From PALSA-1336 sp964592725 (GTDB taxonomy: Bacteria > Patescibacteriota > Doudnabacteria > UBA920), in NCBI GenBank assembly GCA_964592725.1, contig CAZQFQ010000007.1:1-41719 (forward strand): a DNA stretch of 41,719 nucleotides, read 5' to 3'. The notes below the pieces were generated by a model. It did not search any database. It was not told the origin of the DNA and saw only the letters and a program-made list of their open reading frames with translations. Shown here piece after piece: positions 15,596 through 23,469 of this stretch (its first letter is position 1; every line of letters begins with the position of its first letter). Position numbers and translations under genes: made by a program.

Positions 15596-17515
15596 TCACC
15601 GGGCGGCGCGTTTGCGCTCCAGGGCGGAGAGGATTTTTTTGCGGATTCTTATGGATTTAGGCGTGACTTCCACGAGCTCATCGGAGCCTATGTATTCCAG
15701 GGCAAAATCCAGTTCAATCAGGCGCGGCGGTGTTAATATAATTGCTTCATCGGTTCCGGAAGAGCGGATGTTGGTAAGTTTTTTGGTTTTGCAGACGTTG
15801 AGTTCAATGTCGCTGTCCACGGAATTTTTGCCCACAACCATCCCTTCATAAACTTCCACAGCCGGGCCGATAAACAAAATACCGCGTTCCTGGGCGTTGT
15901 TAAGGCCGTAGGCGTTACTAACTCCGGTTTCGCTGGAAATGAGCGAGCCGTGCTCGTTACTGCGCAGGTCTATGTCGTGCGCGGGTTTGTAGGAATCAAA
16001 CAGGCTGTTCATTATAACGGTGCCGCGGGTGCGCGTCAGCAGTAAATTTTTTAATCCAATTAACCCGCGTGTCGGAATCAGATATTCGGCGTGAATGTCA
16101 CTGCCATTGTGCCCGCTTTCCAAAATTTGCATTTGTCCGCCGCGCTTGCCGAGCTCTTCTATAACCACGCCTTGGTGTTCGTTTGGCACGTCAATGGTGA
16201 TAATTTCGTAGGGTTCCATTTTTATGACATCTTTGTCATCCGGGCCGTAGGGGAGGGTCTGTGACCCTCCCTCTTTTTGGGCGGGTTTTAAACCCGCCCC
16301 TACATCCGATTTTTTCGCATAATGATAAATAACTTCCGGCTGGCTGACCTGCAGTTCAAACCCTTCGCGTCGCATGGTTTCCACCAAAACCGCCAAATGC
16401 AATTCGCCTCTGCCGGAGACCAAAAAGGAATCCGAGCCCTGTTCCAAACCCGAAACTTTTAAGGCCACATTGGTTTCCAATTCTTTTATCAGCCGGTCGC
16501 GCAGGTTGCGCGAGGTCACAAACTTGCCTTCACGACCTGCAAACGGGGAAGTGTTTACCCCGAATGTCATTTTGATGGTGGGCGGTTCAATTTCCACTGG
16601 GGGTAAAATTTTTGGGTTAAGCGGATCTGTTACGGTATCGCCAATGTGGATGTCGTCAAAACCGCCAATGGCCACAATGTCGCCGGCCACGGCAATATCG
16701 GCATCAACCTGTTTTAAGCCTTCGTACATTTGCAAGCTGGAAATTTTGTTTGTAATTTTGGTGCCGTCCGCTTTGACCAGTAAAGCATTCTGGCCTTTTT
16801 TGACACTGCCAGATTGTACTTTGCCAATGCCCAGACGCCCCTTATAATTATCGTAGGCCAAAGCCAATATTAGCATAGAAAACGCGTCGTTCATTTCCAC
16901 TTCGGGCGCGGGAATATATTTGATAATGGCGTCAAACAGGGGAGAGACGTCGGGGGATTTATGATTTAAAATTGACGATTGAAGATTTTCCAAATTATCA
17001 TCGGCCAAGCCCAAAGCCCCCGAGGCGTAAATGATCGGGAAATCCAACTGCAAATGGTTGGCGTTTAATTTGACGAATAAATCAAAAGTATGGTTAACGC
17101 TGTGGTCAACCTGGACATCGGGCTTGTCAATTTTATTTATGACCACGATAGCCTTAAGCCCCAGCTCCAAAGCTTTTTTTAAAACGAATTTGGTTTGCGG
17201 CATCGGGCCTTCTTTTGCGTCCACGAGCAAGAGCACCCCATCAGCCATTCTAAGTGTTCGTTCAACTTCGCCGCCAAAATCGGCGTGGCCCGGGGTATCC
17301 ACAATATTTATTTTTACGTCTTTGTAAATAAGCGAAGCGTTTTTGGCTTTAATGGTAATGCCGCGCTCGCGCTCCAAATCCATGCTGTCCATTACCAAAT
17401 CCGCCCCTTCGTCCTTAACGGTGTGGGTCTGCCTAAGCATCGCGTCCACGAGCGTAGTCTTGCCGTGGTCAACGTGGGCGATAATGGCTATATTTCTTAT
17501 ATTATTTCTTTTCAT
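15596..17515 (-). CDS. typA: Translational GTPase TypA/BipA
   Basis: A ribosome-binding GTPase of about 639 residues. The motifs are AHVDHGKTTL (G1, about residues 12-21), DTPGHADFGGEVERTLRMADG (G3), NKIDKPD (G4), then the EF-G-like domains and the TypA-specific C-terminal part with GLIGLKNLLLTRTRGTVIMNSLF. I chose the ATG at 17515 because translation from the upstream ATG at 17545 would add residues coded by a repeat. Between ELQVSQPEVIYHY and KMEPYEIITIDVP there are about 25 extra residues coded by a palindromic element (16247-16302) that keeps the frame. The region just upstream repeats the N-terminal sequence in different codons (see findings). Confidence 0.93.
   Translation of the reverse strand: MKRNNIRNIAIIAHVDHGKTTLVDAMLRQTHTVKDEGADLVMDSMDLERERGITIKAKNASLIYKDVKINIVDTPGHADFGGEVERTLRMADGVLLLVDAKEGPMPQTKFVLKKALELGLKAIVVINKIDKPDVQVDHSVNHTFDLFVKLNANHLQLDFPIIYASGALGLADDNLENLQSSILNHKSPDVSPLFDAIIKYIPAPEVEMNDAFSMLILALAYDNYKGRLGIGKVQSGSVKKGQNALLVKADGTKITNKISSLQMYEGLKQVDADIAVAGDIVAIGGFDDIHIGDTVTDPLNPKILPPVEIEPPTIKMTFGVNTSPFAGREGKFVTSRNLRDRLIKELETNVALKVSGLEQGSDSFLVSGRGELHLAVLVETMRREGFELQVSQPEVIYHYAKKSDVGAGLKPAQKEGGSQTLPYGPDDKDVIKMEPYEIITIDVPNEHQGVVIEELGKRGGQMQILESGHNGSDIHAEYLIPTRGLIGLKNLLLTRTRGTVIMNSLFDSYKPAHDIDLRSNEHGSLISSETGVSNAYGLNNAQERGILFIGPAVEVYEGMVVGKNSVDSDIELNVCKTKKLTNIRSSGTDEAIILTPPRLIELDFALEYIGSDELVEVTPKSIRIRKKILSALERKRAAR
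16247..16302. repeat. In-frame palindromic element inside typA
   Basis: A 56-bp element with GTAGGGG/CCCCTAC ends and two nested palindromes (AGGGTCTGTGACCCT and GCGGGTTTTAAACCCGC). It codes for VGAGLKPA and following residues in a loop where other TypA proteins have only a few. The reading frame is intact, so the protein should still be made. Confidence 0.75.
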
Positions 17516-17570
17516 AGATATTGTCTTGAGCTTGTCGAAAGGCAATGTTGCGGATGTTGTCGCGCTTCAT
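17502..17570 (-). CDS. 22-codon upstream reading frame repeating the TypA N-terminus
   Basis: An ATG at 17570 opens a frame that begins MKRDNIRNIA, nearly identical to the MKRNNIRNIA that starts TypA at 17515, but with a different codon at every position except the initiating ATG and the last GCC. The frame then enters a common repeat sequence (CTTTCGACAAGCTCAAGAC) and stops at 17502, overlapping the true typA start. It may be a leftover of an earlier typA start displaced by an insertion, or a short leader peptide coupled to typA translation. Confidence 0.5.
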   Translation of the reverse strand: MKRDNIRNIAFRQAQDNIYEKK

Positions 17571-17770
17571 AGGGTCTCATGTTTTATTCTCCCCATTTAA
17601 TGGGGAGATGCCGAGTGCGGCCGAGGCAGAGGGGTTAAATAAATATTAATTAACGGTATTAACCTCTCCCGTTTTGCGTGGTATTGCACCCTCTCCATGA
17701 ATTGGAGAGGGGAAAATGTGCTTCGCTCTATGCAAATAAAAACCCCGCCACTCCTCGGGTTTGTGCTACA
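17571..17770. repeat. typA leader containing palindromic repeats
   Basis: About 200 bp without a gene. It holds CTCCCC-ATTTAAT-GGGGAG near 17590, the CCTCTCC/GGAGAGG palindrome near 17694-17711 (related to elements at 23949, 26671 and 40038), and a hairpin near 17738-17760 (AACCCCGCC...GGGTTT). In the direction of typA this would be transcribed as a long structured leader. Confidence 0.5.
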
Positions 17771-17800
17771 AATATAGCATAAATATTGATGTTTTGTCAA
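17771..17800 (-). promoter_or_regulatory. Promoter of typA
   Basis: On the minus strand TTGACA (17800-17795) and TATATT (17776-17771) are 18 bp apart. The -35 is only 3 bp from the -35 of the divergent promoter for the gene at 17931, so the two promoters stand back to back and could compete for polymerase. The typA leader would be about 250 bases. Confidence 0.7.
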
Positions 17801-17803
17801 GGA

Positions 17804-17832
17804 TTGACAGAATGGGAGAAAAGTGATATAAT
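17804..17832 (+). promoter_or_regulatory. Consensus sigma-70 promoter of the orphan gene at 17931
   Basis: Perfect TTGACA (17804-17809) and TATAAT (17827-17832) with the optimal 17-bp spacer. It is the strongest promoter I see in the window, which suggests high expression of the orphan gene. Confidence 0.85.
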
Positions 17833-17839
17833 ATATAAC

Positions 17840-17930
17840 TAATATTTAGTTTGCGCTAAATGGCGATTTATTGTCGTTATTTAGGGCGAACCAATCGCCC
17901 AAAACAATTTGATAGGAGAGAACATAGAAC
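17840..17930 (+). promoter_or_regulatory. Structured leader of the orphan gene
   Basis: About 90 bases of untranslated leader. It can form GGGCGA-ACCAA-TCGCCC (17884-17900) or an alternative pairing of CGCTAAATGGCGA (about 17853-17865) with TCGTTATTTAGGGCG (about 17873-17888). The two share bases and exclude each other, as in attenuators or translational switches. An AGGAG Shine-Dalgarno sequence is at 17914-17918, a little farther from the ATG than usual. Confidence 0.45.
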
Positions 17931-18728
17931 ATGCCTTTGAGCAATGTCACGAAAGAAATCCGGCTCGCGGTTCGCAAGGCCGGCTACACCGTCCTCACCT
18001 TGGCGTTGACCCAGTTGGTGAGAAACGGCAACTACAACCTGGCGGCTGCGATCATCGTCGCCCTCTGCCTCTCGCCACGTAAGTCTGTGACCGAGAACAA
18101 TGGCGTCCTGTGCGTCCTGCGGAACATTCCGCTATACCGGGAAGCTCAGAGAAACGAAATGATTTGCGCCCTGCGCGACAACATGTTCGAGAATCGCCAC
18201 TGCGATCAGATCATGGCAACGCTCGTTGCCGCCGGCTGGTGGGAATCGTATTATGCGTTCTTCCGCCACACCGATCCGATGCTGAGCACCGATGACGGGA
18301 TGTTGTTCTATAACGCGCCCGGTCAGCCCGGATGCGTCATCCCCGAACAGGTCACGCTCTGCGATTTGGCGGGGTGCCAGCATGAACACTACTTCCAGCA
18401 CACGCGTTTGATCCGGACGGATGATTATTATGTCCGGGTAATCGGCAAGCAGATGGATCGCTGGAATAAGACCAAGCGGAGCTTCACAGCCCTGCCGAAC
18501 GGCTACTTCGAGTGCCTGATTCCGGCCGAGACCGTCGTCCACCGCATGCGCGACGAGCTCTGTGGGCGGACGCTGTCCGACATCATGGAGCCAAACGTGT
18601 GGTATAACGTCTACTTCGAGCCGGACACGCCGCTGGATCTGGTGAACCACGAGGCCGAGAAACAGCTCGCCGCGGCTCGTCAGGATATCGCCAACCTGGC
18701 CGTGCAGTTCGGCCAGCTCAACGGCTAG
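17931..18728 (+). CDS. Orphan protein of 265 residues, foreign-looking codon use
   Basis: I do not recognise this protein. It looks soluble and alpha-helical in its first half, with several cysteines (CVL, CALRD, HCDQ, GCVIP, CDLAGC), a GWWESYYAFFRHTD aromatic segment and a C-terminal coiled coil (EAEKQLAAARQDIANLAVQF). Its codons favour C and G at third positions (CTC, GTC, ATC, CGC, AAC), unlike the A/T-ending codons of neighbours. It is a complete transcription unit: consensus promoter, structured leader, Shine-Dalgarno, terminator at 18762-18799. This resembles the operons at 34293-34979 and 40641-41719. Transfer, or selection for high expression, would each fit. Confidence 0.8.
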   Translation: MPLSNVTKEIRLAVRKAGYTVLTLALTQLVRNGNYNLAAAIIVALCLSPRKSVTENNGVLCVLRNIPLYREAQRNEMICALRDNMFENRHCDQIMATLVAAGWWESYYAFFRHTDPMLSTDDGMLFYNAPGQPGCVIPEQVTLCDLAGCQHEHYFQHTRLIRTDDYYVRVIGKQMDRWNKTKRSFTALPNGYFECLIPAETVVHRMRDELCGRTLSDIMEPNVWYNVYFEPDTPLDLVNHEAEKQLAAARQDIANLAVQFGQLNG

Positions 18729-18761
18729 AACAACCCGAGCTTGTCCGGAACAGACAAGCAG

Positions 18762-18799
18762 GCCCCGATTTCCGCAAGGATGTCGGGGCTGATTTTTTT
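18762..18799 (+). terminator. Rho-independent terminator of the orphan gene
   Basis: GCCCCGA (18762-18768) pairs with TCGGGGC (18783-18789), followed by GA and seven T residues. Confidence 0.85.
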
Positions 18800-18918
18800 G
18801 GAAAGTATTTTATTGGTCGCCCGGGTTGGCGGTTGTCGCGTTTACGCGATGGCTGACTGACCCCGGCGCTCTTTCTTTTGCTGAAACTTTTGCTGAAAAT
18901 GCATTTTATTTCACTTTT

Positions 18919-18927
18919 TGCTATAAT
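18919..18927 (+). promoter_or_regulatory. Extended -10 promoter for the AI-2E transporter
   Basis: TGC immediately before TATAAT (18922-18927) is an extended -10 element; no good -35 is seen. Downstream the leader carries an 11-bp perfect inverted repeat, AACTACGGAAA (18956-18966) and TTTCCGTAGTT (18990-19000), ahead of the start at 19014. Confidence 0.5.
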
Positions 18928-19013
18928 TATAGTAGTCATCGGAATGGACATCCAGAACTACGGAAAACTACAGAAGCGAATTCCGTCGATTTCCGTAGTT
19001 CCGAATAATATTT

Positions 19014-20045
19014 ATGCTCAAACCAAGAACTCAAACCATCGGTTTCTTTATTTTACTGGCTTTGGCGGGGCTGGTGGTTATTAGAATTTTTTGGCCGTTT
19101 TGGGAACTGCTGGCTTTTTCGGTAATTTTGGCCGTGTTATTTTATCCGCTGTACCATCGCTTGGAAATGCACAGCAAAATGCCAAATGTGTCGGCCGGGT
19201 TTGTGGTGCTGATAATCGCGGCGATTATTGCCGGGCCGGTTTTGTTTATAGGCCAGCAGGTATTTTTTGAGCTGGCCAATTTTTATCACGCCATAAATTT
19301 AGCGAATTTATTTAACCAATCAAACTCATTTATACAACATCTGCCGCCGTCATTCCAGCAATTAACCGTAAGTTTTAATGCGGATTTCAAATCTTGGGTA
19401 TCCCAGCTTACCGGCCAGGCTTTTACCTCGCTTTCGGTTTTGCTTTCTTCTTTGGGTTGGATGTTTGGTTCTTTGGTCGTTGTCGCGTTTTCTACTTTCT
19501 TTTTACTCCGCGACGGCGAAAAAATAAAAAAAATACTGATTGATGTTCTGCCGCTATCTACCCAAAACGAAAACATCTTATTCAACAAACTGACCCAGGC
19601 CGTCAACGGCGTGGTCAAGGGCCAATTTTTGGTGGTGCTGACTATTTCCGTGGCTTCTTTTATCGGCTTTTCTATTTTTGGTTTACCCAACAGTTTACTG
19701 TGGGCGTGCGTGATGTTTGTGGCCGCGTTTGTGCCGACCTTTGGCACGTCTTTGGTTTGGATTCCGGCGGTCTGCTATTTATATTTTACCGGCCATGTGG
19801 CCGGCGCGGTTGGCATGGCGATTTGGGCTGTTGCCAGCGTGGTGTTAATAGACAACATTTTTGCCGCCAAGCTGGTCTCGTCCCGGGCGCGCCTGCATCC
19901 GATTTTAACCATATTCGCCATTTTGGGCGGCGTGGTGAGCTTTGGCGTTTTGGGAGTCCTGCTCGGACCAATTCTTATGGCGATTTTCGTGGCGCTGGTG
20001 GAGATTTATCGGACAGACATAAAAGGAACAACAATTAACGATTGA
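19014..20045 (+). CDS. AI-2E family transporter (PF01594-type permease)
   Basis: A 343-residue integral membrane protein with about seven to eight hydrophobic segments and the family layout: two N-terminal helices, a soluble middle region (about residues 75-150), then a C-terminal membrane bundle with PTFGTSLVWIPA and the LHPILTIFAILGGVVSFGVLGVLLGP signature. Members export small molecules or act as Na+(Li+)/H+ antiporters; the autoinducer name is historical. The ATG at 19014 has little Shine-Dalgarno. An inverted-repeat cluster follows the stop. Confidence 0.88.
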   Translation: MLKPRTQTIGFFILLALAGLVVIRIFWPFWELLAFSVILAVLFYPLYHRLEMHSKMPNVSAGFVVLIIAAIIAGPVLFIGQQVFFELANFYHAINLANLFNQSNSFIQHLPPSFQQLTVSFNADFKSWVSQLTGQAFTSLSVLLSSLGWMFGSLVVVAFSTFFLLRDGEKIKKILIDVLPLSTQNENILFNKLTQAVNGVVKGQFLVVLTISVASFIGFSIFGLPNSLLWACVMFVAAFVPTFGTSLVWIPAVCYLYFTGHVAGAVGMAIWAVASVVLIDNIFAAKLVSSRARLHPILTIFAILGGVVSFGVLGVLLGPILMAIFVALVEIYRTDIKGTTIND

Positions 20046-20110
20046 CGATTAACAATTGACGAAACGCAATTCGGGTTAATTGTAAATTGTAAATTGTTAA
20101 TCGTTAATTT
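20032..20110. repeat. AT-rich inverted repeat after the AI-2E gene
   Basis: Units of the ATTAACGATTGACG type and their complements (AATTGTAAATTGTTAATCGTTAA) face each other, ending in a T run near 20106-20111. It overlaps the last codons of the transporter gene and may double as its terminator. Confidence 0.5.
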
Positions 20111-20181
20111 TTTGTTTAAGTATGGCGCAGACTACTCGGCGTCATTTTTAGTCCAAATGCGTTAGGCGGCGATATAAATAT

Positions 20182-20231
20182 CAAGGGTAACCCTCGGCTT
20201 AAGAATTACTTATGCCCGAGGGTTACCCTTG
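20182..20231. repeat. 16-bp perfect inverted repeat, CCGAGGGTTACCCT family
   Basis: CAAGGGTAACCCTCGG (20182-20197) and its exact complement (20216-20231) surround an 18-bp loop; outer bases GGCGAT/ATCGCC also pair. The core CCGAGGGTTACCCT recurs at 30964-30980. It fills the gap before zwf and lacks a T run. Confidence 0.6.
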
Positions 20232-20331
20232 CCGATCGCCCATAACACTGTAAAAGATGGGTTGCATCGTTGGGCGAGTGTAGGCGCTTTTTTGCGCTAT
20301 CAATTTATGCTATATTTAATGGGCAAAGTAT

Positions 20332-21804
20332 ATGCCCAAATCCAAAACCCACCCTCATATTATAAGCCAAAACCTGCCCCCGACCATTTTAACTATTTTT
20401 GGCGCGACAGGTGATTTGAGCGCGGATTATTTAATCCCCGCGCTTTTGCATATGGATGAACATAAGCTTTTGCCCCAAACTTTTAAGCTGGTCTGCGTCG
20501 GCCGCCGCGATTTGACGGCTAAAAGTTATTTGGATTTTATTGTAAAAAAGTCCGGTGTTATAAAAAAAATTAGCTCTATCGCCAAGGCCAATTTTTTAAA
20601 GCACCTGATTTATTACCGGGGCGACTTTGAACAAGATGGTGATTTTACCGGTCTGGCTAAAATTTTGGCTGATCATGATCACGGAGCAAAACATCAATGC
20701 TACAACCGTCTGTTTTATTTTGCCACCAGCCCCCGGCAGTTCGCGTTTATCACCAAAATTTTAAAATCGGCGGGACTGCTTACGGTCTGCGCCACGCACG
20801 AACGCAAGATTGGAGTGTTGGTGGAAAAGCCGTTTGGCTTTAATTTAAAATCAGCCCAGAGTTTAAACCACCTGCTTTTGAAATATTTTACCGAGGAGCA
20901 AATTTACCGCATTGACCATTACGTCGGAAAGGAAACCGTTCAGAACTTGATGGTGGTGAGGTTTGCCAACAGCCTGTTTGAGCCGCTGTGGAATAACCGG
21001 TTTATTGACCACATAGAAATAAGCGTTTTGGAAAACGACAGCGCGGCCGGGCGCATTGAATTTTACGATTCCACCGGCGCTATTAAGGATTTTTTGCAAA
21101 ACCATATTTTGCAGATGCTGGCGCTTATAGCCATGGAAGAGCCGTACAATTTAACCGCGGAATTTATCCGCAATGAAAAGCTAAAAGTTTTACAGGCGCT
21201 GGAGCCGTTTACGGCGGAAAAATTAAAGTCGCGTTTAATTAAAGGGCAATATCAGGGTTACACTAAAGAAGCCGGCGGCGAAAGCGATACTGAAACATTT
21301 TTTGCCCTAAAAACCTATATTAACCTGCCGCGCTGGTCCGGCGTGCCGATTTACTTAAGGAACGGCAAGCAAATGTCCAAAAAGCTTACTCAAATTTCGG
21401 TTCACTTCCGCGAACCGGTCCGCTGCCTTTTTGAAGGCTGCGACGCCAACGTCTTGACTTTTCAAATCCAGCCGGACGAGAGCGTGCATTTGCAAATCAA
21501 CAACAAGATTCCGGGGTTTGGCATTAAACTTCATCAGGGAGATTTTAAATTCGGCTATGACCTTGCTTTTAAAGGGGAAATCCCCGGGGCTTACGAACGC
21601 CTGCTGTTGGATTTTTTGGAAGGCGACCAGCGGCTGTTTATCCGTAGCGACGAAATTGAGGCCAGCTGGAAATTTGTGGACAGCATTACCGAAAATCCGG
21701 AGTTTAACAAACTGCCGATTTATAAATACAAACCCAAAACCAACGGCCCCAAAGAAGCCGACGAGTGGATAAAAAAGGGCGCAAAAGAGTGGTGGACGCG
21801 ATAG
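20332..21804 (+). CDS. zwf: Glucose-6-phosphate 1-dehydrogenase
   Basis: A 490-residue cytoplasmic enzyme that oxidises glucose 6-phosphate and makes NADPH, the first step of the oxidative pentose phosphate pathway. The coenzyme motif FGATGDLS is near residues 24-31, the substrate motif RIDHYVGKE is intact, and LRNGKQMSKK and the C-terminal ITENPEF segment match the family. Length is normal. gnd follows two genes later. No 6-phosphogluconolactonase is seen between them, so that step would be spontaneous or encoded elsewhere. Confidence 0.95.
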   Translation: MPKSKTHPHIISQNLPPTILTIFGATGDLSADYLIPALLHMDEHKLLPQTFKLVCVGRRDLTAKSYLDFIVKKSGVIKKISSIAKANFLKHLIYYRGDFEQDGDFTGLAKILADHDHGAKHQCYNRLFYFATSPRQFAFITKILKSAGLLTVCATHERKIGVLVEKPFGFNLKSAQSLNHLLLKYFTEEQIYRIDHYVGKETVQNLMVVRFANSLFEPLWNNRFIDHIEISVLENDSAAGRIEFYDSTGAIKDFLQNHILQMLALIAMEEPYNLTAEFIRNEKLKVLQALEPFTAEKLKSRLIKGQYQGYTKEAGGESDTETFFALKTYINLPRWSGVPIYLRNGKQMSKKLTQISVHFREPVRCLFEGCDANVLTFQIQPDESVHLQINNKIPGFGIKLHQGDFKFGYDLAFKGEIPGAYERLLLDFLEGDQRLFIRSDEIEASWKFVDSITENPEFNKLPIYKYKPKTNGPKEADEWIKKGAKEWWTR

Positions 21805-21843
21805 GTCATATCCGTCCTATTTGTCCTATAAGCCTTATTAACT

Positions 21844-22104
21844 ATGAACATTGAACAGGAAATTTTACAAATTAAAGGAAGGAACAAGAAAGTGGAAAGC
21901 GATAAAGCTTGGGAACGGAGCTGGACGCGCAGATTATCCATCACAATTTTTACTTATATTGTTGCCGAAGTGTGGTTGCTTATAATCAGAGAGCCGCATT
22001 CCTGGCTTAAGGCTTTTGTGCCGGTTGTCGGATATATTTTATCAACCCTGACTTTGCCGCCGATAAAAAAAGTATGGGTGAATAAGAGAATTGACCAAAA
22101 TTAA
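21844..22104 (+). CDS. Small two-TM membrane protein
   Basis: An 86-residue protein between zwf and gnd. The N-terminus is charged (about residues 1-30), then two hydrophobic segments (about 32-48 and 54-70) joined by a short turn with EPHSW, and a basic C-terminus. It resembles small 2TM proteins common in CPR genomes, but I cannot give a function. Whether it is cotranscribed with zwf and gnd is unclear because AT-rich repeats separate it from gnd. Confidence 0.6.
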   Translation: MNIEQEILQIKGRNKKVESDKAWERSWTRRLSITIFTYIVAEVWLLIIREPHSWLKAFVPVVGYILSTLTLPPIKKVWVNKRIDQN

Positions 22105-22186
22105 ATAAAATTAAGTAAAATTGAACATAATTTTAGTCTGACAATTTTGTCAATTTTGATCAATTATGTCAATTTTTTAAATTAAC
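22092..22186. repeat. AT-rich repeat cluster before gnd
   Basis: Several GTCAATTTT/AAAATTGA-type units in both orientations between the 2TM gene and gnd. No gene is seen. It resembles the repeat clusters near 20032 and the flanks at 9576/9991. Confidence 0.4.
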
Positions 22187-22188
22187 TT

Positions 22189-23094
22189 ATGCAAATCGCA
22201 ATTTTTGGTTTAGGAAAAATGGGCAGCCAGATTGCCAGGAGGCTTCAAAAACAGCAATTTGAGGTTTTGGCCTGGAACCGGTCGGTTGAGCCGCGCGAAG
22301 AAGTTGCCAAGGCCGGAGTAAAGGCGTTTGCTGAAATCGATCGGCTGATAGAAAAGCTGACCGACCAGCCACGAATCTTTTGGTTAATGCTTCCGCATAA
22401 AATCGTAGATGATTTTTTGCAAAACCAGCTTGGGCCGCATCTTAAAGCCGGCGACATTGTAATTGACGGCGGTAATTCGTTTTATAAGGACTCAATCAGA
22501 CGGGCAAATGAGCTGGGGGCTAAAGGGGCGGTGTTTTATGACTGCGGCACCAGCGGCGGGGTTTGGGGAGAGAAAAACGGCTTTGCGTTAATGGTCGGCG
22601 GGCCAAAAGAGCAATGGCCGCTTATTGAGCCCGTGATGAAAGCATTATCATCCGGGCAAAATTACGGCCTGGTCGGCAGAAACGGCGCCGGGCATTTTGT
22701 AAAAATGGTCCATAACGGAATTGAATATGGGATGATGGAATCAGTCGCGGAAGGTTACGGCATTTTAGAGGCGTCTGATTTTAATTTGGATTTGGCGCAA
22801 GTTACAAAAATTTACCAGGAAGGCAGCGTTGTCAGGTCGTGGCTGATAGACCTTGCGCGGAATATTTTTGAAAACGAAGACGTGGAAGGCACTTCGGGAG
22901 TTATAGAAGCTACCGGAGAAGGGGAGTGGACCGTCAATGCGGCCAAAGAGCTTGGTGTAGACGCGCGGGTAATATCAGACGCGCTGGAAGTCCGCCGCGA
23001 ATCTTCCGACCCCAAAAATCAAACCAAATTTTCCAACAAAATTGTGGCGCTATTAAGAAAACAGTTTGGAGGGCATGGGGTACAAAAAAAATAG
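22189..23094 (+). CDS. gnd: 6-phosphogluconate dehydrogenase (decarboxylating), short form
   Basis: A 301-residue enzyme converting 6-phosphogluconate to ribulose 5-phosphate, CO2 and NAD(P)H. It has GLGKMGSQIARRL (residues 5-17), IDGGNSFYKDS, the GTSGGVWGEKNGF substrate loop and KMVHNGIEYGMMESVAEGY with the catalytic Lys-His-Asn region. About 300 residues is typical of the GndA/YqeC branch, often NAD+-preferring, rather than the long 470-residue form. Together with zwf it gives the oxidative pentose branch. Confidence 0.93.
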   Translation: MQIAIFGLGKMGSQIARRLQKQQFEVLAWNRSVEPREEVAKAGVKAFAEIDRLIEKLTDQPRIFWLMLPHKIVDDFLQNQLGPHLKAGDIVIDGGNSFYKDSIRRANELGAKGAVFYDCGTSGGVWGEKNGFALMVGGPKEQWPLIEPVMKALSSGQNYGLVGRNGAGHFVKMVHNGIEYGMMESVAEGYGILEASDFNLDLAQVTKIYQEGSVVRSWLIDLARNIFENEDVEGTSGVIEATGEGEWTVNAAKELGVDARVISDALEVRRESSDPKNQTKFSNKIVALLRKQFGGHGVQKK

Positions 23095-23139
23095 TATTTT
23101 GCCTTTTTATTTTTTTAATAATCATTAAATTCAAAATAT

Positions 23140-23466
23140 ATGTCATCAATAGGCGGTGAAAGATATCGTCAAATAATAGCTAGTGATGTTGAAGCAGGCC
23201 TCGCCAACAGGAACCAGCTGGAGAACCGCGACTTGTCCGCAAAAGTCTTGCCCGGCGTCAAGACAACTGAACACTCCGGCGGGGATGAAGCCCGTAAAGA
23301 TCAGGCTGATTTAGCCGCGGTGAGGGAAACACTTAAAAGTATGCTGGTTGCCGCAAGTAAAGAAGCAGCGACACCGATTGCGGTGCCGTCGAGTGAGAGC
23401 GAAAAGCCGCCAAAGGGACTGTTAAAAAAAGTAGCGTGGTATTTTAAAAGGGAAGACGCCGATTAA
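23140..23466 (+). CDS. Hypothetical 108-residue protein
   Basis: A small hydrophilic protein, acidic and alanine-rich, predicted mostly helical and partly disordered, with a Pro-rich stretch (PSSESEKPPKG) before a basic-aromatic C-terminus (LLKKVAWYFKRE). I do not recognise it. It ends 3 bases before the transglutaminase-like gene, so the two are probably translated together. Confidence 0.55.
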   Translation: MSSIGGERYRQIIASDVEAGLANRNQLENRDLSAKVLPGVKTTEHSGGDEARKDQADLAAVRETLKSMLVAASKEAATPIAVPSSESEKPPKGLLKKVAWYFKREDAD

Positions 23467-23469
23467 TAA

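Noticed and set aside
18132..18650. Minus-strand frame of 172 codons opposite the orphan gene
   Set aside because: The plus-strand gene has promoter, leader, ribosome-binding site and terminator; the long opposite frame is a by-product of its C/G-ending codons.
18826..19084. Small plus-strand frames ahead of the AI-2E gene
   Set aside because: They cover the terminator and leader hairpin, have no ribosome-binding site and no recognisable sequence.
20032..22186. Clusters of short AT-rich repeats considered as a CRISPR array
   Set aside because: The units are short, variable and in both orientations, with no regular spacers and no cas genes nearby.
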